A DNA stretch of 64,000 bases from Microstegium vimineum (lineage: Eukaryota > Streptophyta > Magnoliopsida > Poales > Poaceae): the NCBI GenBank assembly GCA_022036555.1, contig CM039120.1:30963716-31027715 (forward strand), read 5' to 3'. A program made the translations under genes and the position numbers. Below are positions 42,989 to 53,151 of the stretch, one piece after another (positions within the stretch are counted from its first letter, which is position 1; each line of letters begins with the position of its first letter). Under the pieces are notes generated by a model, which was not told where the DNA came from, did no database searches, and saw only the letters and a program-made list of their open reading frames with translations.

Positions 42989-43525
42989 CTAGTCCACCGT
43001 CTCTCCTTCCTCATCTGCATCCAAGGAAGTCGTCGTTGACATGGGCATCGAAAGAGGCTTTGCTTCACCCATGTCAAACTTCTTCAAGATTTCCTTCGTG
43101 TACTTCCCTTGGTGCACAAATGTCCCTTCCCGGGTTTGCTTGATTTGCAACCCGAGAAAGAAAGTCAACTCTCCCATCATGCTCATCTCAAATTCCCTGC
43201 TCATAAGATCTGCAAACTTGTCAACAAGAGCATGAGAAGAACCACCAAAGATGATATCATCCACATATATTTGGACAAGAAGAGTGTCTTTGCCTTGCTT
43301 GAGGAGAAACAGCGTTTTATCTACCGATCCCATTTTAAAACCCTTAGCAAGCAAAAAGGTTTTTAGCCTATCATACCATGCTCTAGGTGCTTGTTTCAAA
43401 CCATACAAAACTTTGTGAAGTTTAAAAACATGGTTTGGAAACTTGGGATTTTCGAAACAGGGAGGTTGTTTAACATAAACTTCCTCCTCTATGTAGCCGT
43501 TTAAGAAAGCACTTTTAACGTCCAT
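42989..43525 (-). pseudogene. pol: Cop-3 reverse transcriptase, catalytic part
   Basis: MDVKSAFLNGYIEEEVYVKQ, LYGLKQAPRAWYDRL, the catalytic QIYVDDIIFGG and MMGELTFFLGLQIKQ are present. It ends at TAG 42989-42991 after GETVD, where Cop-1 has Gln. A frameshift near 43535 (one A fewer than Cop-1 in an A run) divides it from the N-terminal RT part. Confidence 0.88.
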
Positions 43526-43824
43526 TTGAAAAGTTTAAAACCCTTAGAAGCCGCAAAAGCTAGAAGGATTCTAATTGCCTCTAAACGAGCTACGGGAGCA
43601 AAGGTTTCCTCATAGTCTATTCCCTCCTTTTGAGAAAAGCCTTGAGCTACCAACCTAGCCTTGTTGCGCACTACCACCCCATCTTCACTTTGTTTGTTTT
43701 TGAAAACCCATTTGGTACCTATGGGGTGGCAACTAGGTGGTGGAGGAACTAAGACCCAAACGCGGTTTCGCTCAAAGTTTTCTAATTCCTCATGCATGGC
43801 ATTAACCCAATCCGGATCCATCAA
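43501..43824 (-). pseudogene. pol: Cop-3 reverse transcriptase, N-terminal part
   Basis: DPDWVNAMHEELENFERNRVW, GTKWVFKNKQSEDGVVVRNKARLVAQ (split across 43690-43620) and YEETFAPVARLEAIRILLAF form the standard Copia RT opening. A frameshift near 43855 separates it from the integrase tail, and another near 43535 from the catalytic part. Confidence 0.87.
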
Positions 43825-43845
43825 AGTGTTCCAACATCTCGGGGC

Positions 43846-44545
43846 TCAAAAGAAGCGATAAAAGCCGAATGAGAAAAGTGAGATATAGGACCTGGACCGC
43901 GTGACTCGACGGTCAATGTCGCCGATGATGTTCTCCGGCGGGTGCTGCCGCTGGATGTGGCGGGGAGCTTGCCTGGACGAAGTGGCCTCCCCCTCGACAG
44001 CAGCTAGAGCTCCCTCAGGTGCAATAGGCACCGACTGAGGAGGCTGCTCGAACGGCCCCCATGTAGAGGAAGTAGTAGGATCGGGACCGTGAGCCGAAGT
44101 GGACGTCGCAGGGTCGACGGGGGCAGCCGGTGGAGTCGGCTCGGGATCACCCCAATCGGCGTCGTCCTGCTCCTCCTCGACAAAGATGCTGGTGTTCACC
44201 TCATCATCACCTGCAAGTTCAAAAGTAGTGGAAATACAGGGCATAGTTTCATCGAAGGTAATCTCACAAGTCTCCATCACTCGGTTAGTTTCAAAGTTAA
44301 GTGCATGATAAGCACGAGAGTGCGTAGAATAACCAAGAAAGATACCGTCAGATGACCGTGATTCAAATTTATCCAACTTACCACCCTTTTTGAGGATGAA
44401 GCACCTACACCCAAACACCCATAGGTGACTTACCTTGGGTGGTCTCCCAAATCGCAACTCATAAGAAGTCTTCCTCTTGAAAGCTCGGAGAAAAATGTGA
44501 TTGGAGACATAGCAAGCAGAACTGAGTGCTTCGGCCCAATACCAC
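43846..44545 (-). pseudogene. pol: Cop-3 integrase, C-terminal part (after sLTR-2)
   Basis: It resumes integrase beyond sLTR-2: AEALSSACYVSN, FGRPPKVSHLWVFGCRCF, GIFLGYSTHSRAYHALN, then the acidic linker EEEQDDADWGDPEPTPP and VTRSRSYIS. It ends by frameshift near 43855. The matching Cop-1 segment is 11776-12310. Its edge at 44545 is one copy of the sLTR-2 target site. Confidence 0.87.
44541..44545. repeat. Left target-site copy of sLTR-2 (ACCAC)
   Basis: The right copy is ACTGC (47599-47603). The uninterrupted Cop-1 sequence has ACCGC at this place, so each copy differs from it by one change at the CpG. Confidence 0.8.
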
Positions 44546-47500
44546 TGTCACACCCATTTTTAAGAACAAAAACAAGTGTATAAAAGGCTCATGTGCACCC
44601 CAGGAATAGTCGTACACATGAGTTGACAAATTATAAAAAGTACCACCACAGTGCTTATTACCTAGCGAAATAAATATTCAATACAGAGTCTGAAACAAAT
44701 AAACTGAAACTACGGTGACAACTTCTGCGGAAGCTCTAAAGGGACTGGTTGACTCCAAGTCTAGTACTCATTGCGGTAATCATCAACCTAATATTCATCT
44801 GTGGTGTTTGAATGCAAGGGTGAGCACATACGTACTCAACAAATATAACACGGGGTTCATGAAGCTCAAAAGGGTATGCATGGTTCATAGCGGTGAGCAT
44901 TTTAAGTAGATCAAATTCATATTAATATCAACAATTGCCAAGGTAATTTGCATAAGCTCAAATATCCACGATCATAAGGTAAATGACAATGATACAATAA
45001 ATAAATAACACTTGCATAAGCCACATAGAAATAAGAACCCAATAATTCTGTGAGTTTTCCGAGCCGCTCGTGTCCGTGAGCACGGCTATCATGATAGTTT
45101 TTAACTCTGATCAGAGGTGTACAACTTTACCCACGAGTAGTGTTGCCCAGATGCCCGGGTTAATTACTCCCAAAACACTGCCAAGGTGAGCGGGCAGGGT
45201 ACATTATGAAGCCTTCCAAGGGTTCGTCTAACAAGTCAGGGCCGCAAGGTTCGTGGCAGGGGATGTAGAGCCAACCTGTCTACGGTCACACTCCTTCGCG
45301 GCTATGCCCATAGATTAGGAACCACACTATACTCGTCTTGGCACGCTCCTATTTGCGCCATAAAGGTAACCACTGAACAAGCTAGAAAAGGTCCCCATAC
45401 TGAGCTAAAGCCAGAGCCATATAGCCCTCATGGTTGTACTGTATATCCCAGATTTTGCCGACAGATAAGCTCCTATAATCAAATATTGCTAAAAAGCAGT
45501 TTTATCATTATTGCATATAGTCATTAACAAGTTAAGATCATGTACATCTGATATGAGCGCTAGCAATACTAATCATATGTGGTGGATCAAATCATAGGTG
45601 ACAAGGTAATCAGGATATCAACCTCTAGGATCAAACTAGGGTAAACAAGGAATATCATGCATATGAATTATATTATTTATGAATAAGACAACAAGGATAA
45701 TCCCATGTTATACTTTCCTTCTTCAAAGTACTCTTGCTGATCCTGCTAGTCTTGATCAAAGAAAAACTCCGGCTCTTCAATGGGTTGCTCAACGTCTATA
45801 CCGATCAACAATCAACACCATTCAATCAACGGACAATCATACACGAAGCAAACAAAGCTATGATTAGAACAGTACACCAACAGTAATAAAATAAGATGAA
45901 AATTTTATAAAACTAATCTACGTATCGCTATGATCACATCGACGCTTTGAGCACGAAAAACGGAACTAAAATGATGAAGTTATGAATTAAACAAGTTTTC
46001 CTATACAAAGATATTAATTTAAATCTAATCACGAGATTAAACTTTTTCAAATCTAACTAACAGTAGTATTAACATGTAGAGAATTTTATTACGAATCTAA
46101 CGCAATTTGAACGGGTCAAAACGGATTTAAAATGAGAGTTATAGGGTTTTGAATTTGAATGGCAATTCTATAAATACAAATTTTCCTTTTAGATCAAATT
46201 GAAATACTGCCGAGAAGAAATACGTTTTCTGGAACAGTAAGCGTATTCAAGGAATGCGCCATGGATGGCGAGTTGAGACTTGAATCTTGCCAGGGGCTCT
46301 TTAGCAAGATGCCAGATCGAAGGGGTATCTTCTAATCTCGAGCGTCGATCACCAATCCGACGGCTCAGATAGAAGGGGAAAGAAGAGAGGGGATGGTGTT
46401 GGCCGGCACAGAGCAGGCGCGGTGGCGCTCCATTTCCGGAGTAGCGAAGCTCGGCGGCGCAATTGTGTAGGGGCCTACGGGCCACCAAATCGAGCACCGA
46501 AAAGTCCGGGAGACAGAGAAAAACAAGGCGATCTCACCTGGATGCCTTGCGCACACGAAGGAAGAACAGGGGCGACTGGCGACGTTGCGGGGCGGCTTCG
46601 GCTCCACTACAAACGGCGATAGGCCAGTGAGGGCAAGGAGGGGAGAAATTGAGCGGAGTACAAGGTGCACGGGGTATCAAGCCTTGCTTCGAAGAGGGAT
46701 GAGAGCTAGCGGTTGGTCGAGGAGCTCACAGTGGCATCAATGGCGGCAGGTGGAGCTCTCGGCGGGTCGGGTTGCAGCGCTAGGGCACCGGGACGAGTTG
46801 CGGATGGAAACGAAGGCAGTAGGATTATGCGGGGGTGTCAAAGGGGCAGATAAGGCCCTTGCCTTCGATTGCGCAGCAACAAATCCCAGGGAATTCGGGA
46901 TCGGTTGCGGTTTCCATATCGAGTCGAGCTCTGCTCGGTCTCTTCTGAGCCGGAAAAAGGAAGGAGGAAGATGGGTAGCTGACGAGAGGGACCGGGGCAT
47001 CAGTGGCTCGGTGCAAGGAGAAAGGGAGGTGCCCCCGCACGCTCACGGCTGGCCGAGGAGCTGGCCTTGCGGCCGGACTGACTTCGGCAAGGGGAGGGGG
47101 AAGAGCTGACTAGGGGGCCCCTGCTGTCAGCGGTGCAAGGAAGGAGGAAGGAGGGTGACGCGTGGGCCAGCCTCGTCAGTGACACAGGGAAACAAGCGCG
47201 CGGCTGGGCCGGTTGCTGGGCCGAGCAGGCTTGCGACCGAACGGGCCAAGCAAGAAGATGGAAAAGGGGGAGAGGGAAAGGGCTAGCCTCGGCTGGGCCA
47301 AGTAGGCCCAAAAAGGAAAAAGGAGGGAGGGAAGAAAATGAAAGAATTTTCCATTTTCCAGAAACTGAGTTTGCAATTGCTTTTCAAAACAAATTTGAAA
47401 TATACTTGAGTAAGTTTTCAAATCCACTCAACACAAAAACAGAAATGCACCAACATGTATGCACAACATGTTTCTACATGACGTTTTTATTTTCGCGAAA

Positions 47501-47598
47501 ACTTATTCATTTTCAATTATAGCAAATGCATATACAATAGAAGCATAAATAAACAATTTAATACTATTTCAAAAACATGCAAATTTTGGAGTGTTACA
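44546..47598 (-). mobile_element. sLTR-2: solo LTR (3053 bp), same family as sLTR-1, inverted
   Basis: Starts TGTCACACCC, ends GAGTGTTACA. The reverse complement starts TGTAACACTCCAAAATTT, like sLTR-1. The blocks around 45052-45100 and 45400-45480 match sLTR-1 in reverse complement. It cuts Cop-3 integrase exactly at the Cop-1 position 12290-12296. The stretch 46250-47330 is GC-rich (GGCCCA repeats) and has no counterpart in sLTR-1. No internal genes are present, and open stretches in the GC-rich part occur on both strands without recognised domains. Confidence 0.88.
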
Positions 47599-47603
47599 AC
47601 TGC
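47599..47603. repeat. Right target-site copy of sLTR-2 (ACTGC)
   Basis: See the left copy at 44541-44545. Confidence 0.8.
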
Positions 47604-48582
47604 CTAGGAGTCCTATGCTCATCGAGCATCGTCTTGGCCATCTCAACAACGGTCCGATTCTTGCGCTCAACAACACCGTTCTGCTGGGGAGTGTGAGGTG
47701 AGGAAAACTGATGATCGAGACCCAAAGAAGAGCAAAGAGTTGCAAAGTGAGCATTCTTGAATTCTGTGCCATTGTCACTGCGGATAGCTCTCATGGCATT
47801 CTTAGGTTGCTCATTTTGCAATCTCAAAATCAGATCTCGAACAAGTGGAAAAGCCTCATCCTTACTCTCCAAAAAGAACACCCAAGAGTATCTCGAGTAG
47901 TCATCAACGACTACAACCACATACCACTTCCCTCCTTGTGACCTGACCCGAGCTGGACCAACTCTGTCCATGTGTAAGAGCTCGCCGGGTCGAGTGGTCA
48001 TGACCTCAGTCACAGGAGGATGGGAAGCGGCAACCATCTTTCCATGCCTGGAAGGATGGCAAACCAAATCCTTCTCGAACTTTAGCTTTGGCAATCCTTG
48101 GATAAGGTCCATTGAGCTAAGCCTTGCAAGCAAGTCAAAACTCAAATGGCCCAATCTCCTATGCCACTTCCAAAGCTCGGAGGAAGAACCGGCAAGAAGA
48201 CAACGAGAAGGTCCAGAAGAGATAGAAAAATCCGCACGAAAAACCTTCCCGAAGGGTAAAATCCGGCAAACAAGCTCACCACGAGAGTCCAAAATCCAAG
48301 ACAAGTTTGGCTTAAAGCTCACTTCAAAACCGTCTTCAAGGAGTTGTGAAACCGAGAGAAGATTAAAATGCAAATTCGCAATCAAAGCAACATCCTTGAG
48401 GACAAAAGACGATTTGACTAGGATAGACCCCCAGGAGACAACCTTACCTTTACTCTTTTCCCCGAATGTAATGTACTCGGTGTGGCGCACGGGGTCGGGG
48501 ATGGAGAACCACTTGGCACTTCCAGTCATATGGCTGAACATCCGGAATCCACAAGCTAAGTCTCCTCCAGTCCTCCTTCCTA
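47604..48582 (-). pseudogene. pol: Cop-3 protease and integrase N-terminal part
   Basis: The protease active site LVDSGC has its Asp-Ser-Gly codons at 48541-48549. A TAG at 48556-48558 stands where Cop-1 has Trp, and a one-base loss near 48535 shifts the frame. Integrase then runs cleanly: SELWKWHRRLGHLSFDL, CHPSRHGKM (second Cys changed to Ser), LLHMDRVGPA, VVVDDYSRYSWVFF, IRSDNGTEFKN, HTPQQNGVVERKNRT, to the sLTR-2 junction. The DDE residues are all present. Confidence 0.87.
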
Positions 48583-48647
48583 CATCAATAAAAAGACATA
48601 GGGTGAGCAAACGGACCAACACTGGGGTTAGTAAACTGTGAAGGATA

Positions 48648-49172
48648 CTAGTGTTGTCCCACTTGCCCAAAGAATGGGGTAGGAGAAAAAGCAAACATCT
48701 CTTGCCCCATGGAGGGATAACAATCACCATGATAGGGAAAACGTGGTCCGCTAAAGAAGGGTGGAGTAAAGCCACCGCCACGAGGCCCGTAGTCATATGG
48801 GTCACGACCGGTACCCCGCCAGGCACAACCACTGCATGGTCTCGCCTCCTCAGGCCTAGCACCTTGAGGCATTGTACCTCTAGGCCTAGTAGTGCGCCTC
48901 CGAACTTCCGGTCCACGCACCCCAACTCGTGGGTGGTACATGTCCCGGTTGTTCAACTCAACCTGCCTCCGATCATCTCTCTTCCTCCTAAAGCAAAACT
49001 CAGCCAAGTGCCCATCTCGCTCACAATACTCACAATGGTACCTCACCACACTCTTGGTAGGCACTCTCTTGTTGGTTTGGGTGGCTCTAGCTTTCTTAGG
49101 AAGGGGATCACTAGAGATGTCTGGCAGTGTGTCAAGTGGGTTGCGAAGATGGTTCGGTTTTGCAATCCACAC
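48648..49172 (-). pseudogene. gag: Cop-3 Gag segment with second zinc knuckle
   Basis: PLDTLPDISSDPLPKKARATQ, then CEYCERDGHLAEFC (CX2CX4HX4C), an Arg-rich part and GRDPYDYGPRGGGFTPPFF. Same as 13290-13769 in Cop-1, and longer at the start because the Cop-1 frameshift near 13805 is absent here. Role inferred: nucleocapsid-type RNA binding. Confidence 0.77.
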
Positions 49173-49515
49173 TTACTTATGTGGAGTGGTTTTGGGTGGC
49201 TCTTCAAACACACCATCTCTCACAGGAAACTCAGAGGGGTTGGTAGGCTTAGGTGGAGTGATATTAGTAAGCTTGGGAGTTGTGGTGAGTTTCTCATTCT
49301 TGCTCAAACCACTTCACTCACCGATCTTACCGAACATGCTATCGTCCTTCCCACCTATAGCAAAGCCTACTCCCATGCTGCTAGCCCTTTTGCATTGGCT
49401 AAGCATGGCAAGACACCCAGCTCAAGATGGACCGAAGGTATGTGTTTTCTTCCTCAGTACGCATCTTGTCGTGTCTGCACGACGCGATCTCAAGCTCCAA
49501 AGCCTCAAAGCGATC

Positions 49516-51138
49516 CTACTCTCTAGTGCGATCTGAGCTGACCTTCTCTAACACAACGATCTTAGAATCCTTTTGTGCCAGCTCAGAACACAAGCCTAAG
49601 CAAGACTTGCACGTACCAAGTAAGCTAGGCCTAGCCTTTAGCTCACTGACCTCCTCAAGTAGAGTGCCATACTTGTCCTGGAAAGTGACAAGATCAGACA
49701 TGTGCATGGCGCAAGCATCACACTCTACCTCCTCGGTAACCACCACTGACGCCTTAGCAAAATCTAGCTCATGAAGCGCGCTAAGGTGCTTCGCCTTAAA
49801 GTCGTTCCTCTCGACAGCATCACGCTTGAGCAACGCACCTTGACTCATCAAGGCGTCGTTCAGAGACTCAATCTCAAGAGAGAGGGACTCGACGGTGGGT
49901 GGTACCTCGGGTGTGTCGGAGTCGTAGTCGTAGTCGGGGCCATCCTTGTGCTTGCCAACCTTGCCTTCTTCAATCGCCATGGTGCAAAAGCCACGGTTCT
50001 TGGCGTCGGCGTAGAAGCATAGGCCATTGAGCTTGTCCTCAACCTTTCCCTTGGACTCATCATCGCTCGAAGAAGCATCTTCGTCGGAGGAGGCATCGAT
50101 GTCAATGAGGGAGGCGAGGAAGGCTCGGTGCTTGGCCTTCACCTTGTCGATCACCTTCTTGGAGGACCTTCTGTGGTAGCCACCCTTGGGCTTGTGCTTG
50201 TCCTCGAAGTGGTGCTCGCGCTTGTCCTTGCGCTTGGTGAATTCGCCCGCAGCTTTCTTGGGGTAGTTTGCGATGAAGTGATCCTCATCACCGCAACGGT
50301 AGCACCCCTTGGCTGAGCCACCACGCCGACGGTTCAAACGGTTGTTGTGAAACCATGAGAACTTGGTGATGACCAAAGCCAGCTCATCATCTCCAAGAGC
50401 CTCCACTTGCTCCTCTATCATAGAAATCAAAGACAAAGCAAACAAGGAGTGTGAAGGGTCAGAGGAAGAAGACGTACCTCCGAGGCCAGAAACCAATGCC
50501 ATAGATGGTTTCGACGTGTTTTCATGCTTGGCCTGGGTCTGGTAGTCAATCTCCGTGGACTTGAGCTTGCTGAACAGCTCATCCACGGTCAGGGCATCAT
50601 AGTTGGGTGACTCCTGAATGGCAACCACCTTCATCTCCCACACCTTCCGATCAAGAGCATGCAAAAGCTTGATAGCCATCTCATGATCATCATAAGGCAA
50701 GTTGGCTCGATTAGCACGCATCTTGTTGACGATAGATTGGAAGCGAGTGAACATCCCGTCAACAGATTCGCCAGCCAACTGAGTAAAGTTCTCGTACTCT
50801 CTACGGTACGTGTCGAAGAGTCTGGACTTGATCTGAGGGTTTCCCTCATGATATCTCAAGAGTGTTTGCCAGATCTCCCGTGCCGTAGTGAGACTTGAAA
50901 CCCGCTCAAACTCTGGAAGAGATAAACAAGAGAAGAGAATGCTACGGGCTCTTGCGTTTGACGCATGCTGTGTAATCTAGGCATCAGTGATCCGAGCCTC
51001 AAGAAAAACGTAGTTCTCATTCTCACAAATCTCCCAAAACTTTGTGTCAAGCCCTTGGAGGTAAGCCGACATGCGCACCTTCCAATAGGCAAAGTTGGTT
51101 CCATCGAAGTAGGGAGGTTTACCAGCACCTCGCTCCAT
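49516..51138 (-). pseudogene. gag: Cop-3 Gag (capsid, first zinc knuckle, coiled coil)
   Basis: ATG at 51138 (MERGAGKPPYF). TAG at 50977-50979 stands where Cop-1 has Gln (DAQVMQ). After it, 447 codons are open in the same frame: LLRYHEGNPQIKSRLFDTYR, the zinc knuckle CYRCGDEDHFIANY with the last Cys changed to Tyr, and an acidic coiled coil with HMSDLVTFQDKYG. The frame ends at TAG 49516-49518, where Cop-1 has Ser. Cop-1 and Cop-3 therefore each lost a different zinc ligand. Confidence 0.87.
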
Positions 51139-51183
51139 GTCGCCTTCACGGATCAAGAACCGTGTAAGGTGGATTGATCCTTA

Positions 51184-51201
51184 ACCTGCTCTGATACCAA
51201 T
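51184..51201 (-). other. Cop-3 primer binding site
   Basis: The element strand reads ATTGGTATCAGAGCAGG after the LTR end CTTCA, an exact core match to the initiator-Met tRNA complement. Confidence 0.88.
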
Positions 51202-53146
51202 TGAAGGACCGAGAACGGCGACCAGAGGGGGGGTGAATGGGAGCCTCAAATTTCTCTCGAAATGTTCGGGCCACTCTTCCCAAAAACCAAACCCAGTTGC
51301 TGGGTACTCAACCTGCAGTGGAGGAAAAACACCGGAAACCCCAAAACATAGGTTCTCAACCCCTAGGGAAAAGAGGCAAGAACCTAGGCAAAACAGGAGA
51401 AAACGGCAAAGTACAGGAGGCTCTAGACAACCATTGTCAAGACCACCGGACCAATGGAAGTGGTCCGGTGCCTTGGTCCGGTGCACAGCAAAGTTCCACC
51501 GGACTAGTCCGATGCCTCCTTTGAGTAATCCGACGCCTGCCCAGAAAATAGACAGTAAGTGCCAAGGCTCCGGACTACCAGTCTGACGCTCATCGTCGTA
51601 CTATCACTCATGGTCCGACGCTCACTGAGAAACTCCCTCTCAAAAACAGTAAGCACACAAGCTTTGGACAACCCGTCCGACGCTCACCGTCGGACCAAAG
51701 GCTCTGGTCCGACGCTCTGAGTAGTCAGGTGGTTTCCCGCGACTTGACCACCGGACCACATGCAATGGTCCAGAGCCTAATCAAAGTCGTCTGACGCCTG
51801 GTCCGGAGCTCACAAACAGAAAAACTGAAGCCCGCGAAAATGAACTTCTCTCCGCCAAATCTTCCCAAAACTCAACCAAATGCTCACAAACTGCAACCAA
51901 ACTTTGTAGGCATGATCCTAGTGCAGTTGGGGAGATATCTCGAAGAAATCATCGCCCAATTTAGAGAAAATAAATGAGAACACTCGGATTTGGGGGAGAA
52001 AGAGGAAAACGAAGAACGCAACAAAGAAAACACCCGATCTACGCACTCATGAGGTTTGAGGAGAAATTCTTTGGTGCAAAGAAGCTCCTCACGAATACGA
52101 ACAACTTGGTTCAAATGGAATTGAAAGAGCTACTCCCTACAAATAGAAATCATCTCGGAAAATAGGGAGCAAAAGCAAAACGCGAAGAACACAAGCAAAA
52201 CGGGGACACAATCACGAAATCGAAGCCACCATGGCTTACGGAGGTTACGGCCTCTGATTACTCGCAACAAACTCAAGTTCTTACAAAGGTTGGTGGAAGC
52301 AACCTAGGGATCTCATGAACTAGAGAGAGAGAGTTGGGGCAAATGATTAGGGTTCAAGAGATGGGATGAGGGATACCCCTTCACCCCCTACTTATCGGCT
52401 TTGGCTATTTTCCAAAGACCCCCCTAGATACATTGAGTGAACTACCTAGCCTAAGCATTGCAGTCCAAGCTCCGGAAAATATCTCCCACATTTTGAATGG
52501 ATGGCCCCGCTTCCAGCCAGGAGTTGTCGTCGCCTCGACGCAACCTCCAGGATTCCGCCATGTGTCATCCCCGCTTCCTCGGAAGCTCTACCAAGGTTTT
52601 GAGGCCCAAACCCAGGAAATCCGCCACCGGTAGCTTTGGGCTCAACTACCGAACCCCGAGTTTTGCGGCCCAAACTCGGAAACCGACGCGGATGGTTTTG
52701 AGGCCCAAACCACCAAACCACTCGACGTGAGCCACCTTATCTTCGCCCAGTCGGACTCCGAGTCCCCTGAGCCTCCGCTCGACTCGCGCGTCCACTGTCT
52801 TGACTTGGTCAACTCGGTCTACCTCCATGTCTTCTCGCACTCGCCGTGCCAAGTACTAGCCACCATAGCTAGTCCGCTGGCGCCCATGGTCCCTCAGTCC
52901 GAGCCCCGCTTCCGCCCTTCACCACTCTCAGTCCATCGGAACGGCAAGCCTCTACTCGACCTTCTCCACGCCATTGACCATTGTCACTAGGCATAGCTCC
53001 TGCACACCACAAGCCAATAGGCAAGCACATGTTTTCTACTTTTGCAGAGGTTACGATAAACCACTTAAATTGAAACACTCAAGTGTTGGTCAATCACTCA
53101 TCATCAAAGCTGAACTACATGGGTACTTATCCACCATGTGTTCGCA
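51202..53146 (-). repeat. Cop-3 5' LTR (1945 bp)
   Basis: TGAAGGACCG to TGTTCGCA. It carries the hairpin CACCGGACCA (51444-51453), 7-base loop, TGGTCCGGTG (51461-51470), and repeated GTCCGACGCT copies at about 51600-51720. Flanking LTR sequence matches Cop-1; the array does not. Confidence 0.93.
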
Positions 53147-53151
53147 CAAGT
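53147..53151. repeat. Right target-site duplication of Cop-3 (CAAGT)
   Basis: Exact copy of 38757-38761. Confidence 0.92.

Larger units (their letters stand above)
38762..53146 (-). mobile_element. Cop-3: Ty1/Copia element of the Cop-1 family, carrying sLTR-2
   Basis: LTRs are 38762-40674 (1913 bp) and 51202-53146 (1945 bp), with a perfect CAAGT duplication. Order and sequence match Cop-1: primer site, gag, protease, integrase, RT, RNase H, 3' region, polypurine tract. Integrase is split by sLTR-2 (44546-47598). The 32-bp length difference between the LTRs is one unit lost between direct GTCCGACGCT repeats. Stops and frameshifts affect every domain. Confidence 0.94.

Noticed and set aside
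46250..47330. GC-rich block in sLTR-2 with open stretches on both strands (46585-47109 plus; 47000-47311 minus)
   Set aside because: It lies within a solo LTR with exact ends. The ORFs overlap on opposite strands, show no domain and are absent from sLTR-1. Treated as U3 sequence.
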